A stretch of DNA of 64,000 nt from Sclerotinia nivalis (GCA_029531795.1 JAPEIS010000014.1:1674001-1738000), one strand, 5' to 3'; counted from the stretch's first letter, positions 37,980-50,399 are shown. The notes: generated by a model from the letters alone, not told the origin. Program-made: numbers and translations.

Positions 37980-38790
37980 CTTAATAAAATTATATCTGAA
38001 AGATATAAATGCTATATATATGAATATACTATAATAACTAATAGCAAACTTTCTGATTGATTAATAATACCATTAATAATTGATAAACTAAATATTGAAT
38101 ATTCAAAAAATCTTCCTTCTTATAAATCTAATCCTGAAAGATATATAGTTTTCGATTATTCGAAGATTATAAAACAAATACCATATAGTTATTATACTTT
38201 ATCTCAAAATATTTATAAATTTCTTTTCATTCTAATCATAAAATATATCTACAATTCGATCTAAAATATATTTATTGAAATATACTTCTTTATTCAAAAG
38301 ATCGTTATTATTTTGCCTTTTCCATAAAAGATTCAATTCAGATACAATCTATCAGAATTCTACAAAATACTCAAACTATTTGTTTTTCTATATTTGAACT
38401 TCTTTATACAGTTTTCAACTATATTCTCCTTTTTAAAGATAATTCAACAAATAAAGAATATCCTTCTATATTCGAATCTAATACTGAAAACAATTTAGCA
38501 TTGATCAAATTTTATATTAACGATATCTTTTCAGATTCTGCAATTTCGAAAAAAACTTATTTTAACCTAATTAATTATATTCTTTTTTGTCTTGATTTCG
38601 TTCAATTGTATTTATCTTTCAAGAAACTATATATCTTTATCGATCAAATAAAGACTTTAAGAATCCTTTATAAAGCTAACAATATTATAATTACCAAATC
38701 TACTAGAACAACCAAAATCAAAAATTTTCTAGTTTCTATTGATCAAACTAAAATTCGAAACTTTTTAACCACAATATAAATGATACGAAG
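37980..38790 (+). pseudogene. G3 reverse transcriptase relic
   Basis: At about 38120-38300 ERYIVFDYSKIIKQIPYSYY and a block equivalent to P-S-H-K-Y-I-F-x-L-D-L-K-H-A-Y are readable through stops. The open frame 38501-38779 has LIKFYINDIFSDSAI, where Y-I-D-D-I is expected, so the first Asp of the catalytic pair is Asn. YLSFKKLYIFIDQIKTLRIL then matches the K-K-C-x-F-F-x-x-x-I-x-x-L-G-x thumb block. Confidence 0.7.
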
Positions 38791-38799
38791 GAGTATTAA

Positions 38800-39255
38800 G
38801 AATTTCGTTGAAATCTTTCACCCTCTTTCTTGTTTTACAAATAAAATGGAATAACAATGGAAAGCTTATAAACAATTAGTTTTCGAATTTTTGTAAAAGA
38901 AACATTCAGAAATAATCGATTCCTACAATATCGATTATACTCTTCCAATTCAGATATATACAAATTCAAACACTTTCGTATCAGGATATTATATTATTTA
39001 GAAATACTACCCTCCAAAACAGAATACTGAATATCTAATAAAATATCCTATATTATACAATTCCTTTTTGTTAACCAAAATACAAAGAAATTATAATACC
39101 TATAAATACAAATTACTTACTATCATTGAATTCGTTAGGAAATATTATTATTATTTCAGATCTATTAAAGATTACATAATCTTTATTGATCATTTGCCAT
39201 TTACAAATTTTCTTTTTTTCAATTCTCAAACTAAGAATATATATATTTATTAAAT
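38800..39255 (+). pseudogene. G3 RNase H relic
   Basis: QIYTNSNTFVSGYYII followed by a stop, then an open frame at 39068-39253 with LTKIQRNYNTYKYKLLTIIE, FVRKYYYYFRS and IIFIDHLPFTNFL. This is the Ty3/Gypsy RNase H pattern T-D-A-S, T-x-x-Q-x-N-Y-x-T-Y-x-x-E-L-L-A-I and F-T-D-H-x-P-L-T. The D of T-D-A-S reads N. Confidence 0.8.
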
Positions 39256-40147
39256 AATAAAACTTTCCACTTTCAATATCATTATTATTCATATTCTGAG
39301 AATTTGCAACAAAATCGCGGATACTTTTTCTTGTATTATTTTCCTGGATCTTGATTACAAATTAAACAATCTTTTAGACTCTTTAAAAGAATTACAATAT
39401 AATACAAATAATCCTAAATAGATTTGAAAAGATAATATTGAAGATTATAAAGAACTTTTTTGCTTTCGAAAAGTTCAATATCTATAAAAACAATTAGATT
39501 TCAAAGATCAGAATATATTCTCTATATTATCAATAGAAGAATTAATAATTATTAATCATCTTATAGTTATCTCCAATAGCATCCAATATAATCCAATTAC
39601 AAATAAATATAATAAAGATCTATAATATTCTTCTATATATATTTATATAATAACTCAAACCCTTTCTGAAAATCTTTCCAAATTTGAAAAGCAATCTTTC
39701 TTAAATATATCAAAAACTTTTATATATTCGAAAACGAATTATATTTTTCCTTTTGTAGAATCGATAAACGATATATCTTCAAATCTGAAATTTCAGAAGT
39801 ATTAGCTTTCGCTTATGATTTAGAAAACTATTATACAACAAAACTCACAATTAAGAAACTCAGGAATTATTAATAATCGATACTAATTATCGATATCAAA
39901 CAATATATCCAAAGTTGTATAAAATATACCAAATATAATATACAACAAAGGATATCCTATCTCAAACCTTATAAAATTAATCATCCTTTAACTCTTATTG
40001 ATTTCGATTTTATAGAATCTTTTCCATTTACTTTAATCAATAAAACTAAGATCTTTAAAATGACCTAATCAATAATTCAGAAATTTATCAAAATGGATAT
40101 CACTACTCAATCTATAGATTTCCACAACGAAATATTCGATAAAGAAG

Positions 40148-40310
40148 TGTTACGGGTTTATCTCCCTTCACCTGCATGTAATCATGTATGCCTTAGGCAT
40201 ACATGCATACACTCACTTCTATATAGTCAGGTTACCTCTTTGACCTTCTCCTCCTCCTCGTAGTACAACAATAGATCAAACCTACATATACCTTTTCCCT
40301 CATTGTGATA
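40148..40310 (+). repeat. G2 5' LTR
   Basis: It starts TGTTACGGGTTTATC and ends CATTGTGATA. The hairpin at 40183-40205 reads CATGTATGCC / GGCATACATG, changed on both arms relative to the G1 5' LTR and the solo LTR, so pairing is kept. Confidence 0.95.
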
Positions 40311-40379
40311 ATTTGTACTACCCTTTCAAAGGCTCCGTCACTTTACGAAGTGATCTGGCTTTATTAAATCATTTGCAGG

Positions 40380-40590
40380 CTTCTATATCTGTTTTCGATT
40401 GCTTTCGTACTATTGTAATTCGTCTGCTTTTGTACAATCGCGTTTCTTATCTGCTTTTGTATAGCTTCTAATCCCTGATTGCTTTTGTACGATCGTATTT
40501 ATTTGTAGACTTCTATATCTGTTTTTGATTGCTTTTGTACAATTGCAAATTCCTTATCGATTACTTTGTACAATTGTAATTCTTTTTATA
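40380..40590 (+). repeat. G2 leader: tandem TTGCTTTTGTACAATTG-type repeats
   Basis: Imperfect copies of GATTGCTTTTGTACAATTG and a longer unit beginning GACTTCTATATCTGTTTT alternate before gag. The complement of the same units forms the leader of G1 at 27620-28015. Both copies keep the unit in spite of heavy mutation elsewhere. Confidence 0.7.
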
Positions 40591-41870
40591 ATGGCTTTCG
40601 GTTCTACATCCGCTAGTAATACAACTTTTATTTCTATCGAAGGAATTCATATCGAAATCCAATGAGTCTTCGATCAATAGTTTACTATTATACAAATTCT
40701 AGCAGAATTGGATACTCCAGTGATGTCAAACCTCGCTACCGATCCTAACGAACAAACTGTTTACCTGAATCATGTTTTCTTTATTATTGAAAATCGTTTT
40801 ACTATTCAAATTACCTATATCGCTATTCAAACAAATAAGATCGAGGAATTCAAAATGGAAAACATCGAACTTCTTTATACTCTAACCGACAAGCAAGCTC
40901 AGTTGGATACCGATAGTGTTACCATTAATCAGAAACCGATTACTCCCTGCTAAACTTAAAAGGATTTATTCATTTTTAAAAACGAAAAATCTAATATTCT
41001 CGTTCAACAAAAGAATTATCAATTCTGGAAATTGGGTTTGCAATTCTATTGAATAATCGATTTATAACTTTTTGTCTTCAAATAAAAGAAGATTAGCTAT
41101 ACTATTAATCTTCTCAATGATCAAATGCGATAAGAATATATTACAAATATCATCAGATTTGTTGACGATCCTATTTGTTTCGATTCTGCTGTTTTGTTTT
41201 TGGTCAAATTGAACAAATTATATATCTTTGTGGATATCGAAAGGGAAGCTTTGTTTAAATTCGATAAGCTTTCTATAGATTCAAAGAAATCCTTTTCGGT
41301 TTTCTTCTTTATATTATTTTATCTTGCTAACTTTTGCTACAAGTCTGATCGCAAAATTGTTAATACGATGAAACAAAAGGTTATAGCCCCCTTTCGAACT
41401 TTGATCATTGATGATTCGAATTTTTGTGTAGCCGACGATATTGATAATTGGCAAAAGAAATTCTCTATTTGGAATCAGAATCTTTGTAACATTGAGTATT
41501 ATAACAAAAATTCTAGTAAAGTATTTGTTACTGATGATGACTTTATAGATTTCGATACAATAAAACAAAAAGGACAATAGAAAAAGGGTTTGCAAAATAA
41601 AAAAAAGAAGTTTAATCCTACAATTTCTTGCAATTGTTGTGGTAGGATTAGTTATCTTCAGATTGATTGTTATACTATTTATAATGTTAATAGTAATCTT
41701 CTTTCTAGCAAACAAGCTCCCGTTAATACCTTTTCCAATTGCAATATTATTGTTTCAATTAATCCAGCCTTTAATCAATACATTGCCGTTCCGGTTTTTC
41801 GAAGCATTAATAGATTTAATAATAATTGTAATGGATTTCGAGGAGGATATATTGGTAATTAAATACAAAA
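40590..41870 (+). pseudogene. G2 gag relic with decayed zinc knuckle
   Basis: It starts at ATG 40590 (MAFGSTSASNTTFISIEGI), breaks at a TGA, and continues in open pieces at 40708-40953 (LDTPVMSNLATDPNEQTVYL) and 41194-41580 (FLVKLNKLYIFVDIEREALF; VIAPFRTLIIDDSNFCVAD). At 41629-41670 CNCCGRISYLQIDC is a CX2CX4HX4C zinc knuckle with all three Cys kept, His replaced by Tyr, and Gly by Ser. An Asn/Gly-rich tail (NNCNGFRGGYIGN) ends at 41862. It would form the capsid and bind element RNA. Confidence 0.82.
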
Positions 41871-42050
41871 CCAATAATATTTGAATTAGATACAATAATA
41901 AAACTATATCGAATTAAAGAAGATTATCTCTATACTCAATTCAGTTAAGGAAAGTTCCGAATAGGGAAAAGATTAATTTCTACGAAAAATCGTTCGTGGA
42001 GGAATACTAAGGGTAAGAAAATAAATCAAAGAATAGATAGAGATAAACCA

Positions 42051-42330
42051 TTGCAGTTCAACTTTATAAATAGCAAATCTTTACTTGTTAAAATCATTAT
42101 ATTCTTTGTATATGAAAATCCCTTTATTATTATAAGTTTCATTAATAATGGATGTTTTGAAGAAGCTTTTACTAATCGTTCTTTTGCTTTCAAATACAAT
42201 ATTGAAATACAACTCTTACTTCACCCTCGCGAACTCCAACTTGCCGATGGAAAGATCGCCAACAGAATTACAGAATATTTTGTAATGGAAATCACTATAA
42301 GAGATCATTATAAATATTAATCCTTTTACA
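42051..42330 (+). pseudogene. G2 aspartic protease relic
   Basis: The 89-codon open frame contains IIISFINNGCFEEAFTNRSF, equivalent to A-L-I-D-S-G-C; the catalytic Asp is Asn, which abolishes activity. ELQLADGKIANRITEYFVME follows, as in other Ty3/Gypsy proteases. G1 (26256-25969) keeps the Asp. Confidence 0.82.
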
Positions 42331-43429
42331 TTATTTAGCTTTCATTAGAGATGCTATTAATCTTTGGTTTATTATAATTACAGCGCTACAATTCTACTAT
42401 CAACTGAACAGAGATGAATTTAATATTCTCTTCAAATTACTATATTTCCAATTGCTTGATGTATTATAATTCAGAGTCAATTACTATACCAACGATTCTA
42501 TTTCCGATCAAAAAATAAAAGAATCTAACAAAAGTTATTCTATAATAGATTGTTGATACTATCGAATCTTTAAATAAATTCTTTACCAATCCTAATATAA
42601 AAACTAAATACACAATTTATAAATACTGCTTTTCATATATCAAGGATTATCTAAAGAACGATATCGATTATTTATCTATTCAAATGTTTTCTACTTTTAA
42701 AAGAACTTTTTATAAAAAACTTTTTATTGAAGAAATATCAAATGAAAATTATATATTACAATCTAACGATTCTTCTATTGACTTCGAATTTCAATAGAGT
42801 TTGATATTTAGTATAAATCATTATCGAACAAAGCATTACGGAAAACCAAATAATCAAATACAGATGATTCCCAATTATCCGTATCTAAAATCGATCTTAA
42901 AGATTGCAAGTCGATATCGGTTTATTCACAATCCAAAAAACCGTTTGCCCCCGTTTTCTATTGGGGAACTCCCTATACCTATTTACAAAAATACAAGTCC
43001 AAATATAAATAATATTCGTTGATTACAAGCTTCTAGCTTTGTTTCGTTTTATCAATAAGATAACATTCGAGCTATTCGATTAATATAGAATGAATTAGAT
43101 ATCATATAGAAAACTATTAAGCAAGATCATCTACAATAAACTACGTTATCCTCGATACTCACAAAAGGAGATTTTCGATCGATTTTACAAAAGCAAAACA
43201 ATATAACAGAGATACTCTTTAAAACCTTATTACAACTTTATGATTTTATATACGATTGTTACAAACCGCTTCATTTGCAAAAGATCTTTGAAACTGATAT
43301 CGACAAATTTTTAATCGGCAAATTTTCCCTTAATAATAATCAAATACGACAAAAGTTTCCTATATAATTACAAAACAAACTTCCTACCTTCTTCCCATAT
43401 TATACAGATAAATTGTTGCCTTGTCGAAT

Positions 43430-44270
43430 CTGAAATTACAAAATTGAATTGATGCTTGGTAAAGAACTACTTTATTTCAAAAACTGTTTTTTATCGCTAA
43501 TAGAGTTAATAATAATATACAAATAGCTTGATGATAATCTCTTCAAAAGGTTTATTCGGGAATCGAAATTGTAGTACACCTTTTTTTTGCTATTGGTTGC
43601 CAAACCGAAAGAGGGGATCCGTATTTGTCAAGATTATTGAAGACTAAATAATATTACTATAAAGAATCGTTATCCATTATCCATCGTTTGTAAAACACTA
43701 AACACTCTTTGCAATACAAAAATTTATATCAAACTTGATATCATTGCAATATTCAACAAATTACGAATTGTTAAAAAGAATGAATAGAAAATTATATTCA
43801 TTACTCGTTTTAATCTTTTTGAATCTTTGGTTATACCTTTCAATCTTTACAATACACCTATATCGTTTCAATATTATATCAATCATACACTTTTCAATGA
43901 ATTAAACAAATATTACACTATATATCTCAATAACATTCTAATCTACTCCGATAATCCTGTAAAGTATAAAAAACATATCCGCCAAATAATTCAAAAATTA
44001 ATAAATACTGGATTACAGATTGATATTAACAAATACAAATTCGAAACCACAAAAATAAAGTATTTGGATCTTATCATTACAATCGAAAGCATCGAAATAG
44101 ATCAAGAAAAAATTACAACTATTACATTTTGGGAATTGTCTTTATATATAAAGAATTTACAACGATTTCTCGGTTTCACCAATTTCTATCAACATTTTAT
44201 AAAAGATTTTTCAAAGATTTATTGCTCTCTCAACGATCTCTTACAAAAGAATATTATATAGAATTAGATC
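43430..44270 (+). pseudogene. G2 reverse transcriptase relic
   Basis: KLDIIAIFNKLRIV (motif A, Asp kept) is at about 43730-43770, and an open 144-codon frame at 43827-44261 reads VIPFNLYNTPISFQYYINH, YYTIYLNNILIYSDN and QRFLGFTNFYQHFIKDFS. The catalytic YLDD is YLNN, with both Asp lost. The rest fits Ty3/Gypsy RT with its connection to RNase H (L-R-x-F-L-G-x-x-N-F-Y-R-x-F-I). Confidence 0.88.
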
Positions 44271-44639
44271 ACAAATCATACAAAGGCTTTTAATACTTTA
44301 AAAAAAGCTTTCACAATGATACCAGTTTTGATATACTTTGATTACAAACAGAAAACTGTTTTGGAAACCAACACTTCCGATTAAACTTCAGAAAAAGTTC
44401 TCTTGCAATACAATAATGATAACGTTTTGTATCCAATCGCTTACTTTTCATCTAAGCATACAACAATAGAATGCAATTATGAGATCTACAATAAAGAATT
44501 ACTCACTATTATCAAAACAATAAAAGAATAACACCCAGAACTTCAAAACTTACAAAAGGAATTCGAGATTCTTATTAATCACAAGAACCTCGAATATTTT
44601 ATAATTACAAAAACTTTCAATCAACAACAAATACAATAA

Positions 44640-46500
44640 TCTGAATTTCTATCTCAATATAATTTCTGTATAATCTATCGACCAGAAAACAAAACTATTC
44701 GACCAAATGTACTAAATAGAAAATACGAAAATCAATTATATCGCTCTAATCCAAACGATAAATATCTAAAGAATCAAAAATACATTATCCTCTCTCAAAA
44801 CCGTTTTGACAACAACCTTTATAAAGATTTGATTAAACATATCAATTTGACATCAATAAAGACAATAGTATTACTCCACAACCAACCAACTGATACCTTA
44901 ATCGATACAGTATATACTAAATCCGACATTACAGATCAACTTATCTCTATTCTTAACAACCCATTGATAACTAAATAACCAAAAGAGTATCATAAAACCC
45001 TCCGAATCGTTATACAAAATTGTTCCATCCAAAATAATAGAATTTACTACCAGGATAAGATTTGAATTCCACCAAACGATAAACTCAAACTCCAAATTAT
45101 CTATCGAATTCATTCTTCTAATCCTGTTGGCCATTTTAATCGAATTAAAACGATCGATCTTGTCTTTTATATATATTGATAACCTAATATACATTTGAAG
45201 ATTGTATTCTATATAAAGATTTGTAAACTTTATATTTACACCAAATCGTTCAAATCAATGCCTTCTGGATTTTTGAAATTACTACCTATCCCTTTTCGTA
45301 TATAATCTGATATCTCAATCGATTATATTACACTACTCCCAAATTGCATTCATTATAATTCTATTTATAAATATATCTTGATAATAATTTGTAGACTAAC
45401 CAAAATAAAACATTTCATTGATATATATATACTAAAAATAAAGAAATTAATCGATACTTTTATCAACTACATCTATACACTTTATAGACTTCCAAACAAT
45501 ATCATTTTCAATCAAAAAATACAATTCGTATCAGGATTCTAATTATAACTTTCGGAATGATTAAGAATTACCTTAAAATATTCTTCAGCTTTTCATCTTC
45601 AAACAGATAATCAAACTAAATATATTAATTCAATTCTGAAACAATATTTACAAACTTTTATTAACTATCATCAAAACAATTAATTGGATTAACTACTCTT
45701 AATCGAATTTGCATCCAATAATTTGATCTCTGAAACAACTGATTGTTCGCCTTTCTTCACCAATTACAATTTTAATCCATACCTAAACATTGAACCTAAT
45801 AAATCTTGTTTACCGAATATAACTCTAATACAAAAACAGGAATTCTTTAAAAATAATAAAATCGCAAATTATATAGAATATATCTTAAAACAATTTCGTA
45901 CTCTTATATAACAAACAGTTATTACTTATAAGAACTATACTAACCACTATTACTCTAACTCACTTCGTTATATAATTAATCAGAAAGTCTTTATTAATAT
46001 CAAAAATATAAAGATTTCATACAAAGCAAAAAAACTAGATGATAAATAAATCAGCCTTTACAAGATTATCAAAGTTTATTTTTATACTTATCTTATTCAA
46101 TTATCTAAGAATATTAAAATCTTCTTTGTTTTCCATCATTCTTTTTTACTTCCAGCTCATACTAATCCTCACTTCTCAACTCAAACAACGATTAGCGAAT
46201 CAGAATCCCTAACTACACAGAACAGAATTTTGAAACAAAACAACAATAAGAATAAGCCTATTCAGAAATAAATATTTGAAGGAATTCTAGATAATCACAA
46301 TAAGGATGGCCATTATTATTTGGTCAAATGAAGACACTATATATCAACTTAGCAATCAACTAATAATTTAAAAAGTAACGAAAAAGTTCTTATTGAATAT
46401 CATCGCTTTCATCTAAAGAAACCAGAATTGCCAGCTTGGATCCTAAAGCATCCCGATATTACTATATTGCAACTGGAACCACAGAATTTGCAATCGGAGT
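44640..46500 (+). pseudogene. G2 integrase and chromodomain relic
   Basis: In broken frames: RPNVLNRKYENQ-like sequence after RNase H; the zinc-binding H2C2 region near 45080-45250 (IIYRIHSSNPVGHFNRIKT); core remnants such as DYITLLPNCIHYNSIYKYIL and FIDIYILKIKKLIDTFINYI; and TDCSPFFTNYNFNPYLNIEP (the H-E-x-x-x-x-S-P-F-x-x-x-Y-G block) in an open frame at 45723-45911. The chromodomain at about 46250-46440 reads FEGILDNHNKDGHYYLVK and NLKSNEKVLIEYHRFHLKKP. It would tether integration to heterochromatin. Confidence 0.75.
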
Positions 46501-46723
46501 TATACAATACGATTGCTATATCCATTCTACAAAGATCCATTCGTATTAAGATTGTTTGTTTCGTCTAAAAGTATATTATATATTATAACAATAAGGGATA
46601 TAACATCATTAAAAGATATCACACGTTTTTTATTCAGGGATTTAATTAAAAAAAGAGATCTATATTTTTCTTTATTTTTTAATACCCATTTGGGATCAAA
46701 TGGGTTTCTTGAGAAGAAGATAC

Positions 46724-46886
46724 TATTACGGGTTTATCTCCTTTCACCTACATATGATTATATATACCTTAAACACATATACATACACTCACTTCTATAT
46801 AGTCAGATCACCTCCTTGACCTTCTTCTCCTCCTCGTAATACAACAATAGATCAAACCTACATATACCTTTTCCCTCACCATGATA
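46724..46886 (+). repeat. G2 3' LTR
   Basis: It starts TATTACGGGTTTATC and ends CACCATGATA. It is more AT-rich than the 5' LTR; its hairpin reads ATATATACC / AAACACATATA, partly lost. AAAAG follows at 46887-46891. Confidence 0.94.
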
Positions 46887-48534
46887 AAAAGGTTTTATTT
46901 ACTTTTCTTATATTCTTTTTATAATTGATTACTTTTCATATTATATTTGGACTTTTCCAATAATAGAAATAATAAACACTAAAACAGTAAAATACTTGAA
47001 TTGAATATTCAATACCTTTGGAATTCCGATCGAAAAACTTCACAATCCAGATACTCATTTTGAAAATAAAATAGTTAAACAATTTACTAAAGAAATCAAA
47101 ATACTATTTATTTTTACAATTATAAAAACTAAGAAATCCTTTAGAATGATTGAAAAAAGTAACAATCTTTTTCAAAGAATCCTCAAAAAGATTGATTCAG
47201 AAATCGAAAATTGATTTATAAAAGTTCAAATCTTAGTTAATTTATTCAATATACAAAAATTCGATTATTTAGAACATTCTCTTTACAAAATCCTTTTTAG
47301 ATATCAGCCTATAGAACATCTAGAGATTAAATACCCTTCAAATCAATATCTCGAAATCCAAAACTTCTTAATCAACATTACAGATCTCGATAAGGATTTT
47401 CCAGAAAAGATTTATCAATTAAAAGTCTTCGATTTTATATATAATAGAAAGCTAATTTAATAAAAAGTCTTACAACAATCTAATTGAAAAAAAACATTAA
47501 TTAAAGAAAAACACGATATAAATATTCGAAATTATATAGTTTTCAACCTTAATCAAATAATTATACTCTATAATAAAGTATTTGCTAAAAAGAAACTTCA
47601 TCCAATTTACTATAATCCATTTGTAATAATCGAATCTACAAAAAATCATCAGAAATTCTATCAATTACAACAAATCAATAATAAATTTATTCATCGATCC
47701 TTTTATATCAATTATCTTAAACTTTTTAAATCTAGAATAAACTATTTACAAGCTTCATTTGAAGAAAGCATCTCTGAATACCAGAATTTACAAATTGATA
47801 CTTTCAAATCAACTCTTCCTTCAATTTTACAAAACAGAAAAGGCCCTTAACAATCCAAAACAGAAAATAACCTATAATAACAACAAAATCATTTTTAAAT
47901 CAAAATATATATTACAAAAAGATTATATAAAATATACCTTCGATCTCAACAAAACCTAAATCATATACAAAATCAAAAGAATTTGTTCGAATCTATACAA
48001 AATCAAAGCTTCAACCAATCGATTAACTTATAAAATCATATTTGAACCTCAACAATCTATTTTTTTAAGAAAAATAATACTATTATGAATTTCGGAAAAG
48101 TTAAGAATAAAAGATTCATTAATAAAACAATTCTTTTGAATCTAGAAAACTTCAATAAATCTATTCCTGACTAGATTACTTTCAGCAAACGATTTTTCGG
48201 TTTTCCTTTCAGGCTTTCGACTGTTTTCTTCAATCAAATCTAGGATTAATTTTCAATTCAATTCATGAATGGTTTTAAGTATTAAACTGTTTAAAGATCT
48301 TTTCATATTTTCAGCAAAATAGTATAAACCGAAAGTAGTATTCAATTAATATAATCCATTTCATCTTTTTCATTAATTAGGAAAGTAAAAATAGTATACC
48401 AGATTAGAAACTAAAGAAATATTATTTATAAAAAAACTTCTATTTCATTTAGCAAAAAGACAACATATATATAGTTTCAAAAACCTCGGAATAAGAAAGG
48501 TATACGGGGGCATATATTATTTCAACTCCGATCT

Positions 48535-48668
48535 AGATACTGTACCAAAAAGGAGGCAGGTAACGTGACTCCAAAAGAATCTATATAACCATTCCAACTC
48601 AACCTAGTTTAATAAAAAATACGCAACTTCAATTTAATCATTTTGTATCCGTTTCCGTTCTGTTTACT
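48535..48668 (+). repeat. G3 3' LTR (134 bp)
   Basis: It starts AGATACTGTACC and ends CTGTTTACT; it has the same length as the 5' copy and differs by transitions. AATAC follows at 48669-48673. A GGGGG run lies about 25 bp upstream, so a canonical polypurine tract does not directly abut it. Confidence 0.85.
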
Positions 48669-48699
48669 AATACCTTCTTCCTTCTTTGTAGAATATCAT

Positions 48700-49677
48700 C
48701 ATATTATAAAGCATTCTACCACTATCGTAATAACTTTTATATAATTAAATATTATATATAATACTAATTGAAAGCTCAATTTATCTATCGATCGATCGTA
48801 TATATTTATAAATAAATTTCTTTGAATTAATATATAATCGAAATCCTCCTTAATCTATTTTTATATAATAATTATCAAAGTTTGGATTATTTTAAATATC
48901 ATTTTTATAACAATTACAATTAATATATTACAAAGATAAAGAATAAAATAACTTACTTTCAGATTTTTTTCGATCATATTTCTGTTTTTGCATTTCCCAA
49001 ATTTCACTACACTTTTTTGGATCTTATCAAACTCTTCGAAATTCCGTTACGTTTTTGAACAATTTCATCAACTAAATCGATCAAATTAATCAATATATTA
49101 CAACTTACTCTCATTTTATTATATCAATTGATCAATACAATCAATACAATCAATTCAACCCAAAATAATCAATGTTTAAAATGATCGATATAATCAAAAG
49201 GTCAAACTTATCAATATAATCCCAAAATTATCAATTTGGTCAATTTGATCAATTTGATCAATTAAATCAATCAAATTGAATTATATTATCAAATACAATA
49301 AAACCCATTTGAAATTGATATTTATATATAATCAAAACTTATATTCTATTTTAAATCAATTATTATTCTTTATATTCTTTTCTTTATTATTATAAATCGA
49401 TTCTCAATCTAAAAAATATATTATAGATAATTATATGATATTTGATTATATAAATAATGATTTATAGCTATTATATCCTTTATAATATCATTACTTCATT
49501 TATAATCATTATATATTTTTTTTTATAGTTTAGACTCTTCTAGGTATTATCGATTCTAGATCTTATCGATTTCTATTAGTCAATCTAAATCTTATCGATT
49601 ATAATAATCATCAATTCTCTTATGATATACTAAATATCGAAATCTAATTCAAAATAATATATTTCATCAACTAATTA
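48700..49677 (+). mobile_element. Copia-A3: 3' end of a third Copia-A copy
   Basis: From about 48700 the sequence follows the Copia-A2 3' region (about 13985-14797): TATAATCGAAATCCTCCTTAA, AGGATAACTTACTTTC-like blocks and the TCAATTTGA microsatellite at 49231-49280. A truncated LTR (from about 49419) fades out near 49677. G3 lies to its left, and no 5' part was recognised. It is more decayed than the other two copies. Confidence 0.7.
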
Positions 49678-49833
49678 ATGTTTATTTTGTTTATCTAAAC
49701 CAACTCTTCATCCGCAAAATATTTTGAGCCCCGGAAAATCTCGGAATTAATAAATTCCGTGATCGATGTCGAAAGAGTATCGATAGTGTTTTATATAAAT
49801 TCTTTTGATATTAATCGTTTATTGATTAGTATT
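49678..49833. other. Short unassigned spacer with a GC island
   Basis: It contains GAGCCCCGGAAAATCTCGG at about 49734 followed by a small hairpin GGAATTAATAAATTCC, unlike the AT-rich flanks. No gene is visible. Confidence 0.4.
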
Positions 49834-49880
49834 AATAGAATTAATATAAAGTATTAAAAAGATATCAAAATGTATCAATA

Positions 49881-50117
49881 TATCATGGAGGCAGCAGACA
49901 GGATAACAGAAATCACTTTTATTGATAAGATGTAGTTCGAAGAGTTACATTTCTATAGAAGGAATGTTTCCTTTAAATATATTTGTGTATGCTAGGGTTT
50001 CGAGCTTTAGTATTTTTACAGGGTACGATTATTGAGCATATTCTACTCGATGCTGGATCGGATAGATAGAGTTTATTAAAGGGATTGATTCAGTGATCTG
50101 GCCTTGACTTTATAATA
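49881..50117 (-). repeat. D1 3' LTR (237 bp)
   Basis: It begins on the plus strand TATCATGGAGGCAGCAGAC; its other end, TTGACTTTATAATA, is a heavily mutated form of CTGACCCCGTGACA. Many G-to-A / C-to-T differences separate it from the 5' LTR. Confidence 0.93.
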
Positions 50118-50145
50118 GTACCCCCTTCCTTAAGGTCGAACTCTA

Positions 50146-50345
50146 TTGAAGTGATTATAAGGGTTAGGTTTATCCGGATACCTTCGATAGTAATTCTGAA
50201 TTAACTTTCGAGTGTTATTTAGATAATCAATAGGCTCTTCGGTCGATTCATTGTAGTCGATTTATCGGATGGTATATTTCAAATAAAGGTTATTGTAATT
50301 GCAATATTTTTAATAAGAATTCAGAACTTTTTTTATTTCGAATTG
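50146..50345 (-). pseudogene. D1 chromodomain relic
   Basis: Minus-strand reading gives EQFEIKKVLNSY, then LKYTIR, a stop for Trp, IDYNESTEEPIDYLNN, TRKLIQNYYRRYPDKPNPYN. It has the chromodomain pattern E-x-E-V-E-x-I-L-D, Y-x-V-x-W-x-G-Y, E-x-T-W-E-P-x-x-N-L. D2 has a nearly stop-free version at about 59664-59860. Confidence 0.8.
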
Positions 50346-50399
50346 TTCGATTTCTTCGATTTTAATAAAAGAAGAAAATGGATTGTATTGATTAAGAAT

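Larger units (their letters stand above)
40148..46886 (+). mobile_element. G2: complete Ty3/Gypsy chromovirus, decayed, inside G3 integrase
   Basis: The 163-bp LTRs at 40148-40310 and 46724-46886 and the target duplication AGAAG (40143-40147) / AAAAG (46887-46891, one G-to-A change) define it. Order: repeat-rich leader (40340-40590), gag with zinc knuckle (about 40590-41870), protease (42051-42330), linker (about 42430-43080), RT (about 43430-44270), RNase H (about 44270-44640), integrase (about 44640-46100), chromodomain (about 46250-46440), then 280 bp to the LTR. It is the same family as G1 and a little better preserved in gag. Confidence 0.94.
39280..47760 (+). pseudogene. G3 integrase relic, split by G2
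   Basis: The left part (39280-40142) holds the zinc-binding region and SLKPYKINHPLTLIDFDF-type sequence before the core. The right part (46892-47760) begins GFIYFSYILFIIDYFSYYIW, containing the first catalytic Asp, and continues NWIFNTFGIPIEKL and DTHFENKIVKQF. The end, LYNKVFAKKKLHPIYYNPFV and HRSFYINYLKLF, is the usual GPF-x-I / YLK C-terminal block. G2 entered just before the first catalytic Asp. AGAAG and AAAAG flank the insert. Confidence 0.75.
31787..48668 (+). mobile_element. G3: Ty3/Gypsy retrotransposon, decayed, host of three later insertions
   Basis: Two 134-bp direct repeats (31787-31920, 48535-48668) flanked by AATAC (31782-31786 and 48669-48673) mark the ends. Without its inserts (mariner 32138-33461, solo LTR 35975-36137, G2 40148-46886) the element is about 8.6 kb. 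Order: leader, gag (about 34000-35000), protease/linker (about 35000-37760), RT (about 37980-38790), RNase H (about 38800-39255), integrase (39280-40142 and 46892-47760), C-terminal tail. The gene order (integrase last) and RT type are Gypsy. No chromodomain is seen. The LTRs start AGATAC and end TTTAC/TT, not TG...CA. Confidence 0.85.
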
